DNA of 64,000 bases, from NCBI GenBank assembly GCA_030762175.1, contig CM060838.1:22190001-22254000 (forward strand). The letters run 5' to 3'. Of the stretch, positions 10,002 through 21,079 are shown one piece after another. A program made the position numbers and the translations under genes. The notes under the pieces were generated by a model. The model saw only the letters and a program-made list of their open reading frames with translations. It was not told where the DNA came from and ran no database searches. Source of the stretch: Metallyticus violacea. Its lineage: Eukaryota; Arthropoda; Insecta; Mantodea; Metallyticidae. Position 1 is the first letter of the stretch. Each line of letters begins with the position of its first letter.

Positions 10002-11183
10002 TGAGGGTAGGTCGACTATCGCCTTCACAAAATCCTTATCTGGTGTATTACCTTATCTGTTAAATATATAATTGCAGACGTAACTTTCCCTCCTCTGTGT
10101 TCAGTTGTTTAGATATAGTTGCATAAAGAAGGAAGGTTGTGACATGTTCAAAATGGAATTTCGAGCTGTTATTAAGTTCTTCACAAAAGAAGAACTTACT
10201 CCACATGAAACTAACCAGTGGTTGGACAGTGTATATGGAGAAGCATCCCCTTATATTCTAACGTAAAAGAATCGGCCAAACTTTTTCGAATGGGTCGAGA
10301 AAGCGTGCAGGTCGGCCCTTGGAGGTGCTCACTTCCGAAAACATCGCTCTTCTGGAAGGAGAAATTATAGAAGACTGGTGGCTCAAAGTTACAGAAAAAG
10401 CAGGAGGTTGTTCTAAAACAACAGTCCTTCGAATTATTCATGAACATTTAAACAAGAATAAGGTCAGTGCCTAGATTTCTTTCCTCAGTCCAAAAGCAGC
10501 AACTAACCTTTTGTTGTCACGCATTTTTGGAGCTCTGCCGTGGCTACGAGAGAGAAATTCTGCAAACCATTGTTACAGGAGATGAAACTATGATCCCTTG
10601 TCCAAAAGAGAATCAATGGAGTGACGCAAAATTGGGGAAGCCCCGAATATAAAGGTCAAGGTCACTCAGTCAACCAAGAAGATCTTGGCTACAATCTTTT
10701 GGGACTTCTTCATCGACTTCAAGGACAGCAACACCACAGTAAATGGGGAGTACTATGCTGGCCTACTGCACAGACTACGCGCTTTCATCAAAGAGAAAAG
10801 GCAAGGAAAGCCGAGAGTAGGAGGTGTGCGCCCTCTTTACCACAACGCGCCTCTTGTTGCAAAGGAAGCTGTGAAGAAATGTGGCTTCAAGGAGATCGAC
10901 CATCCACTCTACAGCCCAGATCTCCAGTGTCTTCTCAAAATTCAGGAAGGATCTTATAGGAAGGAAATTTAAGTGTGACGAAGAAGTGATGGATGTTGTT
11001 TATGCCCATTTTGCAGTCCAGACTTCTGACTATTTTTTGAGGGGGGAGAGGATTGAAATATTAATTCAAAGATGTGAGAAATATATTGCAATAAAGGGTA
11101 GCTATACCGAAAGGTGAAATATAGTTTTTATTTTTATCATACCCAGAAAATGGTTAGGCCGGAAACTTATGGACTTACCCTCG
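10002..11183 (+). mobile_element. Mariner element B, copy 1 (dead)
   Basis: The right terminus (TTAGGCCGGAAACTTATGGA then CTTACCCTCG) ends at 11183 and is followed by TA. The left terminus TGAGGGTAGGTC begins near 10002 and then jumps straight to GACTATCGCCTTCACAAAAT. Compared with copy 2 at 26817-28096, about 30 bp of the left terminal repeat are missing. The flanking TA on the left has mutated to AA. Length is 1182 bp. Both copies belong to one mariner family that differs from element A. Confidence 0.85.
10144..11117 (+). pseudogene. Mariner element B transposase relic, copy 1
   Basis: The relic begins MFKMEFRAVIKFFTKEELTP at 10144 and ends at TGA 11115-11117 (AIKGSYTER). Recognisable pieces in order are VKESAKLFRMGRESVQ, LRIIHEH-like sequence, PRFLSSVQKQQLTFCCHAFL, IVTGDETM with the first catalytic D at 10581-10583, VTQSTKKILATIFWDF, YYAGLLHRLRAFIKEKRQGK and IDHPLYSPDL. 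The second catalytic position reads LYHNAP instead of LHDNAP, so D has become H. The segment that should carry the third D (LAPSDYYLF) is deleted. Several stops and frameshifts are present. It was a relative of the transposase domain found in primate SETMAR. Confidence 0.88.
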
Positions 11184-13384
11184 TATCTGGATTTTGATGA
11201 CTACCCGTATTTCATTTCAAGTCTTTGAAAATCAGTTAAATCTTCCTCTTTGATTTAGTGATAAGCATTTCCGACTGGGAGGTTCAGGTTTGATCCTCGG
11301 TAACTGCATATAAATTTTCCAAGATAAGGAGGTCCGGGATGGGGTTCATTTGGCCTTATGAGGACAAATGAGAAGCTTCGTGATAGAGAGGAGGTGTCCT
11401 CCAACCTAGGAACCCCTGTGATGGCGACTGCGGCTTCTTTTTGCTACTGACATGCCTTCCTGCAATATTACTCTGTACCAAGATATTGAAAATCGAAGTT
11501 AAAAGGATGCAGCGATCGCTGCTATAGACAAAAGGTCGTAATGGCTGACAAAGCCTAGAGGAAGATAAGTCAGTTAAATTCGCTCAAATGATCGCATTTA
11601 AACAGCAAATAAGTGTGTTTAATTTATTTAATTTCTTTTTTACTTATTATATTTTCAGGACGAATGAATTCCCATCAGTCCTTCTGTCTTTAAAAAAAAT
11701 ACACAGAGTTTCGTTGAGAAAAAATTGCGACTACTAGAGCGTCAGCAAACACACAAAAATATATAAATATAAAAATTTATTGTCATATCCTACAGTAGGT
11801 AGAATCAATGGAGATATAAGAAAAATTTTCAAAAATCGTTTCAGGATACAACCGCAATAGCAATATATATATTCGGAATTCGCTAATAGCACTTGACAGA
11901 CGCCATATTTTTTTCCTTTAGTGAAGATTTTGGAATCTTAAAATATTATTTATTTACTCAATTTAGATATTTTTAAATTAAGTTTCAGTAAAGGTTAACC
12001 GTATCTTGTACTCGGAAAATTAAAATACAATTAAGCAATGGTGATTAGTTTTCTAAAAGTGTCTACATTTTCATATAAAACCAAAGCAATGTGAGAAGTG
12101 TTATATTCAGTCTGTTTTAGGGAAGATCATGCACACTGAAGCACTCGGTAACAATTTCACTTAAGAATCTACTGGGGGTATGACCTCTCGAGCTGTTCAA
12201 ACTAAAGGGATCTCTACAGCTATATACACTTCAAACAAAACATTTCAGGTAAGCCCATGCCTTTCTAAATGTACTACTAATGGACTAATATTGGAGCACT
12301 ATCCAACAGATACAAACAAAGGCGGTGTTTGGTTACCGTTAAGAGAAGACCCAACAGACATCATGCGGCTAATGAATGCATCTGTATAACTTCGTCTAGA
12401 AACGCGTTTTCATTTGTTTTATTTCTGAATCAAGAGGATGCGAGTTCAAACCCTAAAGTATGACTATTATTTCTGTTTAATTTTTTTTAAATCACCCTCT
12501 TGGAATACAGAAATTGCTAAGACCAAAACTTGCTTTTTGAAATGGTTCTGAGTGAAATAATTATTGCCTAGGTATCATCTTCCAAGCAGGATCAAACATT
12601 TTTACAATAGTTGAAGATTAGCGGTCAAGCACAAATCACTCCTCTGATCGAATGGTGCTTTAGGAGTTTTATTCCTTACCTGATTACTCCCTACTCCACT
12701 AGATACATGCCTTTGCACATAGTTACATGTCAAACTAGTTCTATTTTTGTTTCAATACATTATTTTCTACTCTACCCATTTTAACCAACCATATATGTGA
12801 AATTGCAATATTAAAAAAAATGCTTTTAGTTTATTTTTACTTCACCTCTTCCATAAAAATGTTTTACGGTTCCTGACATTTAGATGAATCTTGTTGAAGC
12901 CAACAAGGGGAAATTCCTTATACCGTGCTATTTAGAACATCGATAAGTACTATTATTTGTAGCAGTAATAGTGATGGGACTCGTAGATCATAGGCTATCG
13001 CTACAGAATAGAATGGAACTCATGACATAAATATAGATGATAATAGAGCTTAATAACGGAAAAAAATGCTTTTCTCTTTCTCTTAAATTTTTGAGAAAGT
13101 AAAAATTTATCTCGAAACATATGGTAACGCTGCTCAAAGTTCTGCAAAGGCTAACTTATACTAATTTAAAATCCATTAATTGCAGATAATTGTATGCGTT
13201 TGTTTGCACAACCCAATACGAAAACAAGTAGCTCACTCTTTTAAATTTTTGTTAACATTAAGGCTGTGAATATCAAGCTTAGATATGAACGTAATTTCCC
13301 CCAATCCAAATGATTCACATACAACTTTTCAGGTGAATTGCATATTGGCCGCAACAGTGTTGATTGAAAAATGATTAAAATTCG
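11184..13384. other. Non-coding stretch with a tRNA-SINE-like segment
   Basis: Apart from the tRNA-like segment at about 11250-11470 listed separately, this is AT-rich DNA. A minor ORF at 12180-12389 contains the word CAG|GTAAGC at 12246-12254, a textbook donor, but no matching acceptor or conserved protein was found. The remainder shows nothing. Confidence 0.35.
11250..11470 (+). repeat. Degenerate tRNA-derived SINE-like segment
   Basis: The B-box-like GGTTCAGGTTTGATCC at about 11281 is preceded by a possible A-box region. A GC-richer body with AGGAGGTCCGGGATGGGGTT and CCTAGGAACCCC follows. The layout suggests a second tRNA-derived SINE family. There is no second copy in this window, so the boundaries are guesses. 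Confidence 0.35.
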
Positions 13385-14450
13385 ATTTACCAACCTGTTT
13401 TACCTTTATTGATTACGAGAAAGCCTTTGACAAAGTAGATACATGTATTTTATGGCAAATTACATGGAAAGGGGAGTACTATTTCACTTTATAACTGTAA
13501 TGCAGAGATAAAAACACCGCAATGCAAGAATAAAATATCTGAAATAAACCAAAAATTTCGACAAGGGTGTCCTTTAATACAGACACTTTTTAATGTGAGT
13601 ATAGACATACGAATATGACTGAAAGAAATACTAAAAGATTTTAAAGTAAATTATGTGACTGTACTACTGTTTTATTTACTACGAAAATGAAAATGGCATA
13701 CAAGAAGCAATTTTCAAATTAAATCAAACCAATTTGTAGGCTTTCACGGCCGATGTTATAATTAAAACAGTTAAAATATCCCGGGCTGTTTAGCCGTGGT
13801 CCATAGTTTACTATGCTACCATTGCTTTCACCAACTACTGCGGCTGGCATCATTAGTGGACAATGAACAAAACCTGACCAACCACTAAATTTAATATGAA
13901 AATGTTTAAAACTAAAACAAAAAATAAAGTAAAAATGGTTGTAAATACTGAAATTGTAAAACAAGTTAATACACTTAAATATTGGGCAGCAACATATGTA
14001 AACAAATATGAAATTGAAGAAAAATTAAATAAGTTTAATTATTTCAGTGCAACCATAGCAAAGACATTTGGAAAAAATAAGAGAATAAACCTTAATTAAG
14101 TTTCATAAAATTATGGTAGTCCCTGCTTTTGTGTATATAATATATCTTGTGTCTTAACAAAAGACCTAGAAAGGAAAGGACAGACATACTTTATTGAACC
14201 AAAAGATGAACGAGTTAAGAGTGTATCGTATAACAAACAATACAAGTATATCAAAATAATTTAAAGATCGTGTAAATAGAATGTCACTACACAATTTGCT
14301 TACATTATGAGCCAAAAGGAAAGAAGTCACTGTGAAAATCAATAAAAGGTATTCCATCAGTTTTGATGGAGACGGAGCGGATCGAAGAAGTAGAAGAAGA
14401 AAATGATCACGGCTTACGTCAAAACGCTTCCAGTTATGAAAAAGGGGCAT
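13385..14450 (+). pseudogene. Non-LTR retrotransposon (LINE) reverse-transcriptase relic
   Basis: Reverse-transcriptase motifs occur in order. FIDYEKAFDKVD at about 13405 contains the first catalytic D of the palm (motif A). RQGCPLIQTLFN at 13559-13594 is motif B. ENENGIQEAIFKLNQT at about 13685-13732 follows motif C, but the expected F/Y-A-D-D is destroyed (YLLR in its place). After an unrelated insertion, the thumb and connection region continues: VNTEIVKQVNTLKY, then YEIEEKLNKFNYFSATIAKTFGK, then KFHKIMVVPAF, with weak similarity onward to about 14450. No endonuclease domain precedes it, so the copy is 5'-truncated as is usual for LINEs. Several stops and shifts are present. The clade is not determined. 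Confidence 0.85.
13736..13880. repeat. Repeat inserted inside the LINE relic
   Basis: This block separates FKLNQT from the downstream thumb domain of the reverse transcriptase, where intact relatives run continuously, so it is an insertion. It is GC-richer than its surroundings and contains GTAGGCTTTCACGGCC, CCCGGGCTGTTTAGCCGTGG and ACTACTGCGGCTGGCATCAT. I have the impression of a widespread insect repeat with CACGGCC and CTGCGGCTGGCATCATCAG words, but I cannot name it. No clear target-site duplication was found. Confidence 0.5.
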
Positions 14451-15641
14451 AGAACGTTATCTGTTCACCTTCTGTATTTATAACCATTATTATAATTGCA
14501 ATGTATAAATTCCGACGCAGTGACAACCTACAGAACATGATAACGCAAAACACAGTTAACTGCGAAAATGGCATTAGAAAATTTAGTTCCATTTACAGCA
14601 TGAAACCCTCTTATAAAAATTATGCCACGGAGTTCCTTTCAACCATTGTTCTCAATGCATACTTGATTCATTTTCTGCCCACAGTCTGTATTGTAATGAA
14701 AGCATATTTGAAAACCCTGTCACTTTAGTGTCTTGGTTTAATGTTATGGTCTTTCTGTTAATTGGAAGTACCTCTATATCCCCCACACATATAGCTGCTG
14801 TTTGCCAACGGATTGCGAGGTAGAGAGCAGAAATGCCGATAAAAGGATCTGAAGCGTTTGGTGCCCCTAAATCCATTGTTCAATTTCAAATCTAATTTGA
14901 GAGCTTTGCTGTAGACTCTGCGTGCTAAAAGATGAATTTCCAACAAGTCTCTGTATGCTGCGCGGGAAGGGTCAGAGTGACATCACAGCGGTAAGATTTT
15001 GGGGCTCATCATCGCGGCTGCTTCCTGCAGAGGCGGAACTTGTTGTGGCCCTGGGAAAATCGACCCGACAGAAGAGAGCTCTCTCGCAGACCTAGCTGTG
15101 GCGCCCCCCTCCACGCACCTCCCCAGCCCCCAAAATGATTTGCCCCTGCTACCTTTACCCTAGGGGCGAAGCTTCGTTCGTGGTTATATCTTTCCAAACC
15201 AAAATCCCCAATATCATCGTATTACGAGCGTATCCTGTGGAAATCGTATACTTAGGTGCAGCTATGAGTGGGTGCGAGAAAGCAAACCTTTTTCTTTTCT
15301 TTCTGGTGTGTGTACATCTAGAAGAAAATGGGGCATGGAAAAAGAACAAAAATTAAAATAAAAAAGAAATATATTAACAAAAGTGGAAGCAAAAAAGGAT
15401 ATATCGTGGGCAAAAAGAAAAGTTTACAGAAATTTTACAGAAATAAAATACTGCACTATTTTAGTCAGACAAGAACAGCACTGCCAAAATACATTGCAAA
15501 GGCAGGGGAATGAAACAGAAAAGAAATCTGGTTATAGAAAGTAAGTACTTGTATACAACAACAAAATAAATTCCAAAGTATTACTCATTTGAACATCCCA
15601 GATGCAAATATCATTTCGTGAAAAAAAATCCTTCTCTAGCC
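14451..15641. other. Non-coding stretch with a GC-rich island
   Basis: Positions 14960-15180 are strikingly GC-rich for this window, with the C-rich run GGCGCCCCCCTCCACGCACC and a short stem (GCCCCT at about 15141 with AGGGGC at about 15161). No known protein or repeat was recognised. A 3' part (15300-15540) is A-rich, with lysine-rich chance ORFs. Confidence 0.35.

Positions 15642-15703
<62 letters not shown>
15642..15703. repeat. (ATT)n microsatellite
   Basis: About 20 uninterrupted ATT/TTA units. Confidence 0.97.
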
Positions 15704-17550
15704 TGCTCAGGAAAGTGGACATTCTCAAGTCCATAATCAAAAGCAGCGAATATTCGCTTATTGAGTTTATCTTATGGTAACTGGTGTCGAATACACGACA
15801 TTTTGCACATGCCTCTTTCCACAAAAATACAGGGGGCGGGAGTTAAATCGGGTGGCCGTTTCCTCCTGCCTACCCGTAATTATCATGTCGGTCAACTCAA
15901 GGAAAGTTTAGACATGCATTCAACTAACACGCATTTACTACACACAGAAGTACACGGCAAGGGCAAGGCAGCATCACGTGGTTTAATGTTGAAGCAATAC
16001 ATAAATCGAAACAGCGGTACACGACTTATAAACGACCTCCACATTTGTTATATATATATTAAATTAACTACACAAAATATATAGAATGCCTCAAATTTCA
16101 GTTAATGATAAGATTAAGATTGAATCATATTCACTTTAATAGAAATTGCTCAAATGACATAGTTAAACATGATTCGCAATACTCTGATACAAAATTAAAA
16201 ATGTTTTATAGAATTATTTGTTTGTGTGAATTTCTTCAGTCTTTAGAAATTAGTTTTAGGTAGAATTGTTTCTTAAAAATTGCTTACTAGGGAAAGCTAG
16301 ATGAAGTGAACGCGAGGAACATTCCATAGATCTTCATCAATCCACAAATTTAGGAAACTGAATATAAGCAACATTAATATGAAAAGATACCATCTTGTTC
16401 TTGAATGAAATCAACTACTTCGGGATTTTTATTTTAAAGGAGTATAAGTTTTTCATAAGGCCCTAAAAACTCACTGGTACCAGTCGTTTAATTATATTAC
16501 TTTAATAAGTTCATTTTCGCATGCTCATATATCAGATAAATAATATTGTAAATAATAATGTTTAATATAAATCCGCAAATATTCAATAGTAATAGCTATT
16601 TAGTTATGTTAATTTAAGAAGTACATTTATGGAAATTATTACGTAATGTAAATGCCAAAGTATTCGATTTAAAGCTCCAAACATTCATTAATAATATATT
16701 TTTAATCATATAAATTTAACAAGCTCATTTGCACAATTTTTATGTTACGTAATTTTCAGCTCAAATAACGTATATTCGCTGTCAATACCTTTTAAATCGT
16801 ATAAATATAGTAAGCTCATTTGTATAGATTTCACGTATTAGATAAGGGATATTACAATGTACGTCTTAGTGTTTGTTTGTTGACCTTTGTGACAATACCA
16901 AATAAGAAAAATGTAATGATTCAAACGAATATATACACAGCAAATAATATGAAAAGGTTAAACTGCAGATAAGAAAAATTTAATACTAAGTAAATCAACC
17001 AATGGTAAGCGCAACAACATTAATAATGTGTACCAAGAATGAAACACGAGACAGAATAGAAATGAACGAATTTCATTCGCTTAGTATACGTGCGTTGAAA
17101 ATATAATGCATTGTATGTAATGTATAGTATTATTACAATTCTATTGTAATAAATGATGGTTTTTATCTCAGAATGTGTAGTTATGCGTTGGATTCAGTCG
17201 ACAGATGTGTTTTAAATTCCATTAGCAGAAATCGTGGTTCTTATTCCGTATAGTGAAACAGTATTTTAACATTGCGTAAAGATAAATGGCGATTAACATA
17301 TCTTGGAAGAAATTACTTAATTATTTATTATGGTAAATGATGGGAGTTTGAATTAATATCCATAGAGGGAATTTTGTATACGAGTTACAACAGGACAAAA
17401 AACACAGTTTTCGGGAGAGAAACATAAATTATAACACGTCTGTCTCGTATTGTCTGCATATAATAATATTCTCAGAGCTTATCATAGTCAGTTACTGTGT
17501 GGTAATAACAAAGCATTAATAAACTCCTTAGATTTCTATTCATTGTAATT
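15704..17550. other. Non-coding AT-rich stretch
   Basis: A 107-codon frame at 15761-16084 is unrecognised. The rest (16085-17550) is very AT-rich and featureless apart from an AATAAA-type word near 17516. Confidence 0.4.
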
Positions 17551-17871
17551 TTGTTATACTTAAAACCACACTCCTTTCACCCCAGAAGCATCAATCTGAA
17601 AAATGCAGTTATATTATTAAACCCTGAACTAGTCGGGCATATTATAGTGGTGTTAGTTACGTCAGCATCTATGACGTCGGCATCGGCCATTATTTCCGCT
17701 ACAAATTTGACGCCCAACGTGTTGGTAGTAGTGAGCGTCGACTCCTGTACACACGTCGTAATTAATACCATTACAAATTTGGCCCCGCAACGTGTGGCAT
17801 CTACATTGACGGCGACGCCAGTTATTACCATCACAGTAAGTAACAAAACAAAAATAAGCACCAAAAAATAA
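17551..17871 (+). repeat. Possible LTR-retroelement leader with duplicated primer-binding-site-like sequence
   Basis: Two related blocks lie about 71 bp apart: ACAAATTTGACGCCCAACGT at 17701 and ACAAATTTGGCCCCGCAACG at 17773, each followed by GTG. They resemble the tRNA-Lys-complementary primer-binding site TGGCGCCCAACGTGGGGC of many LTR elements, which is often preceded by ACAAATT. The first copy matches 14 of 18 bases. The region is open on both strands (106 and 95 codons), but the encoded sequences are low-complexity and valine/threonine/isoleucine-rich, so I regard them as by-products. No gag or pol follows. LTR origin is inference. Confidence 0.35.
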
Positions 17872-18740
17872 AACTATTTATACGCAAATCCCTTTTTATA
17901 TACCCCTCTCGGTTTCTATCTTTAAATAATTAAAGCGTCTTAATACGAGAGAACCAGATGTATTTGAAATAGTGATATCTTTGAAAAAAATGTATTAATG
18001 ATACACTTGCTCTAAATTCCAGTGCAAACAGATGAACGCTCAGTTCTTCCTGGATTCTAAATAAGGTCTTTTACAACTGACCGTCCATTATTTTTAAAAG
18101 TTTACTGCCAAAACCCAACTTTTGCTTAATTAGGAATTAGAACCTGCTTGCAAAATTAAAGGTACCGATTTGGAACATATTCATGCTAGGTTTGTAACAG
18201 TTTTGGATTAAAAGGTTTAACATTTAATTAATTTAATTTAATTGGGATCCTTGCGCAACTAACTATACAAAATTAACCTTTTCCTTTCTTAGTTATTACT
18301 GTAGACTATCAGCAGAAGATATTTTCTGAATATGTTTACCCGTATGTGCACTGTTGAGAAAGGTCTTGTACTCAGCCTGTTTCCTCAAATACTTTGTTAT
18401 TCTCTCAAGTACATTGCCCAATGAGTGCTTCTATATCGCCGAATCTCTCACTTATGCCTGAAAAAATCCATCAACCCTGAGTTTATAATGTAATTAATAT
18501 ATAAAAAAAGGATTTTGATAAAAATACTGATATTTAAGATATATTTTATTTTTCTATCTTATACATATATTTAAAAAACGTATTATAATTTAGAATTTTA
18601 AATAATATTTTTGAAACTATTTTGAGCTGTTTAATTACACAAGCCCTTCTCTCAATCTCCCTCACATTTTTTTTTTCAATTTCTTACCTTTGATTTTAAG
18701 CAATGGTATAACGAAGAAATATTTAGAAAACCTCATGTAC
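17872..18740. other. Non-coding AT-rich stretch
   Basis: No gene or repeat recognised. 18480-18650 is extremely AT-rich. Confidence 0.4.
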
Positions 18741-19010
18741 TGCCACAGGTGGCCGAGGTCGTTAAGGAGCGAACTCATGAACAGGAGATTTGGGGTTCGA
18801 ATCCCGCCAGGACGTCCTCCCTGGCTAAGGTATTTTCCGGGTTTTCCTCAATGGCATATGCAGGGGAGGTACCTTAAACTTAGGCCTGGAACGTTTCCTT
18901 CCTTGAAAAAAAAAAAAACCTTTCCCAATATATCATTTCATCTTATGTAAAATCAGTTCCAGCGCCTGTGGTGCCTCAGTAATAAAAACAAGGGTTAAAC
19001 ACTATTAAAA
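18741..19010 (+). repeat. SINE family S, best-preserved full-length copy
   Basis: The head reads TGCCACAGGTGGCCGAGGTC, GTTAAGGAGCGAACTCATGA, then GGTTCGAATCCCGCCAGGAC with an intact B-box-like core. The body follows (CTGGCTAAGG, GGGTTTTCCTCA, GGGGAGGTACC, CTTAGGCCTGGAACGTTTCC) with an internal A-run, then the conserved 3' end GCCTGTGGTGCCTCAGTAAT and GGTTAAACACTATTAAAAAA. The 270-bp length defines the family. The tRNA-like head implies a Pol III promoter. An 86-codon ORF overlaps it by chance. Confidence 0.9.
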
Positions 19011-20860
19011 AACCTGAATGTTATGTTTTTTATAGAACCATTAGCAGACAGAGAGATATTTCTAAATTGTTAAACATAATTGAATTTATTTTTAAATTTA
19101 GAATTGTAGAATGAATATAATTTCATTTGATTTTTTAAGATAGTTTAATATTTACTTTATTTTTTTAATTTTTGGGAATTCATAACATAAGAATTTCATA
19201 CTTAATTAATAAAATTAATACTATTTATCCCTCAAACAATACACATAAAATTAATATATTTAATAATATTTTATATTAATAATTTTAACAGAATAAAAGT
19301 TTTACTATATTCATCTGTAGACGATGTCGAATTTAGTAATAGAATATTTCATATCTTTAGAATTTTCGTAATTTACAGAAATTATTTTTTCTAGTTACTA
19401 ACTTATAATGTGGAACTTGACGTGCGAAATTGACTATTGTGGTTTTCTGCCTCTATTCTGCGCAATATACGCAACCTTTTATGTGCTGGAGAAGACTGCA
19501 ACATTCGTGCTAGTCAAGATTACCTGTCATTCCCTATATTGGCCCCTCTCCAAAGGGAATAAAGAAAGAGAGCCACTTTACTCTCCTTCAATCAATTGCC
19601 TGGTCTGTGCGATTCAATTTCTTTTCGCCAGGCGGTCACTGGGCAGGGCACAACGCGATTAGATAAGGAAGAAAACGGGGGTAAAATGTGCATGTGTGGC
19701 TGGGGCTCGGGGAAATGGGTACACCCTGCCCTGCCCTGCCCGGGTTGCCCCATAGATCATGCTCATACTCGTGTTCACTGAACCTTCCTTATCAGGGAAT
19801 TCAACCCCGAGCTAACTTTCTCCACTTTTTCATATAGAAGTTATAAACACATCATGCAAAAACTCCGTGCAGAAACCATGTCTAGGGGGGGAAAAATCCC
19901 TTTAAACAAAATGGATATAACAGCCTGAATTAGGTTTTCCGAAACTGAGAATTGGGTAGGTCTGAATGTACCTTAAGGCTTTCCTTTATTTTTTTCCTGA
20001 AATTTTATATAATTTTTTAAAATAAATAAGGATAATTATGTGCTATTAACCATTAAAGTGGGCAAGAACTTTAATATTTAATTTTATACTATTCTGTAGA
20101 TTATAGCATTCCAGATACTGGGCACTATTTCTCAGACCTAAAGAGGGGTCTGCAGTGAAATTCCGCATAATTAATGAGATAAAAAGAGGCAGAAAATCAA
20201 GTATTTCTAATACTGGACCATATTTATGAAAAATGATAATTATTCCAATTTTAAAATAGAAAATTTTAATGTGTGTCTCAATATTAAACCAATTCAGCTT
20301 TAAAATATGTTGTAATGAAATAGTCATCACTTTTTAAATAAATAAAGATTGATTATATACTATTAAAAGAGCCTCATACATATATATTTTTAATTTTGTT
20401 TTTTCAGTGCATACTTCCAGATATATTTATTTTCAAAGGCGCAGCTTTTTTCTTAAAGTGTCAAATATTTAATGTACTGGGAACAGAGGTTCCATATTTT
20501 GCAGAAACTGTTATCGCTTGATGCTGTATACATTCAAAAAAAATTAATATACCTTAAAATCCCAGGTAAACTTATAAACTCTTGTCATATTTGAGATGGA
20601 GTGTCCCATACGCGTCTTTAAGCTCTCACAGCGGTAAAGGCGCATGCCTACGTTAGTTTTACTCCCGGAGAATAAGCTACATGCAATAGACATCCCGCCG
20701 TGGAAGCCTAGGACTGCATAAAAGTTGTATAAAATTTAATTGTTTTGTTCTCAATTTACGTGCCTCTTGCTGAAAATTTTGGCATTCCGAAGCCAATCAT
20801 AAGTATGATTATGTAAGTTTGCATCATGCTTTATACCGTTTTAGAAAAATAAACAAGAGG

Positions 20861-20866
<6 letters not shown>
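19011..20866. other. Non-coding stretch with a GC-richer block
   Basis: 19010-19400 is very AT-rich. 19410-19790 is GC-richer, with CCCTG repeats (about 19727-19742), and has ORFs of 84 and 61 codons that I do not recognise. A tRNA-like remnant (CTCACAGCGGTAAAGGCGCA) sits at about 20625-20700. Confidence 0.35.

Positions 20867-20903
<37 letters not shown>
20867..20903. repeat. (AG)n microsatellite
   Basis: About 18 AG units, almost perfect. Confidence 0.97.
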
Positions 20904-20905
<2 letters not shown>

Positions 20906-20994
20906 CTTTAAAATCCTAGGATAATTATGGAAGATAAAACATTCTTTGTGATTATTCAGGAAGCTTCAGCATTAAGTATCAGCTTACTTCTAAT

Positions 20995-21075
20995 AGCGCT
21001 CTGGGTAGTTCAGACAGTAAGAGCACCGGCACGGCAAGTTGAACATCTGTGGTTCGGGTACCGGCTATTATCTCC
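20995..21075 (+). repeat. tRNA-like SINE head remnant
   Basis: GTAGTTCAGACAGTAAGAGC is A-box-like and GGTTCGGGTACC at about 21052 is B-box-like, at about tRNA spacing. The flanks do not form an acceptor stem, so it is a SINE head or pseudo-tRNA, not a functional tRNA gene. Confidence 0.4.
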
Positions 21076-21079
21076 AATT

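Noticed and set aside
12180..12389. ORF containing a consensus CAG|GTAAGC donor
   Set aside because: An in-frame stop lies just upstream of the ATG, no acceptor or homology supports an exon, and GTAAG words occur by chance.
17551..17871. Overlapping long ORFs on both strands (106 and 95 codons)
   Set aside because: Low-complexity valine/threonine-rich translations explained by a duplicated leader-like sequence; no similarity to known proteins.
20995..21075. Possible functional tRNA gene
   Set aside because: Has A- and B-box-like words but no pairing acceptor stem; treated as a SINE head remnant.
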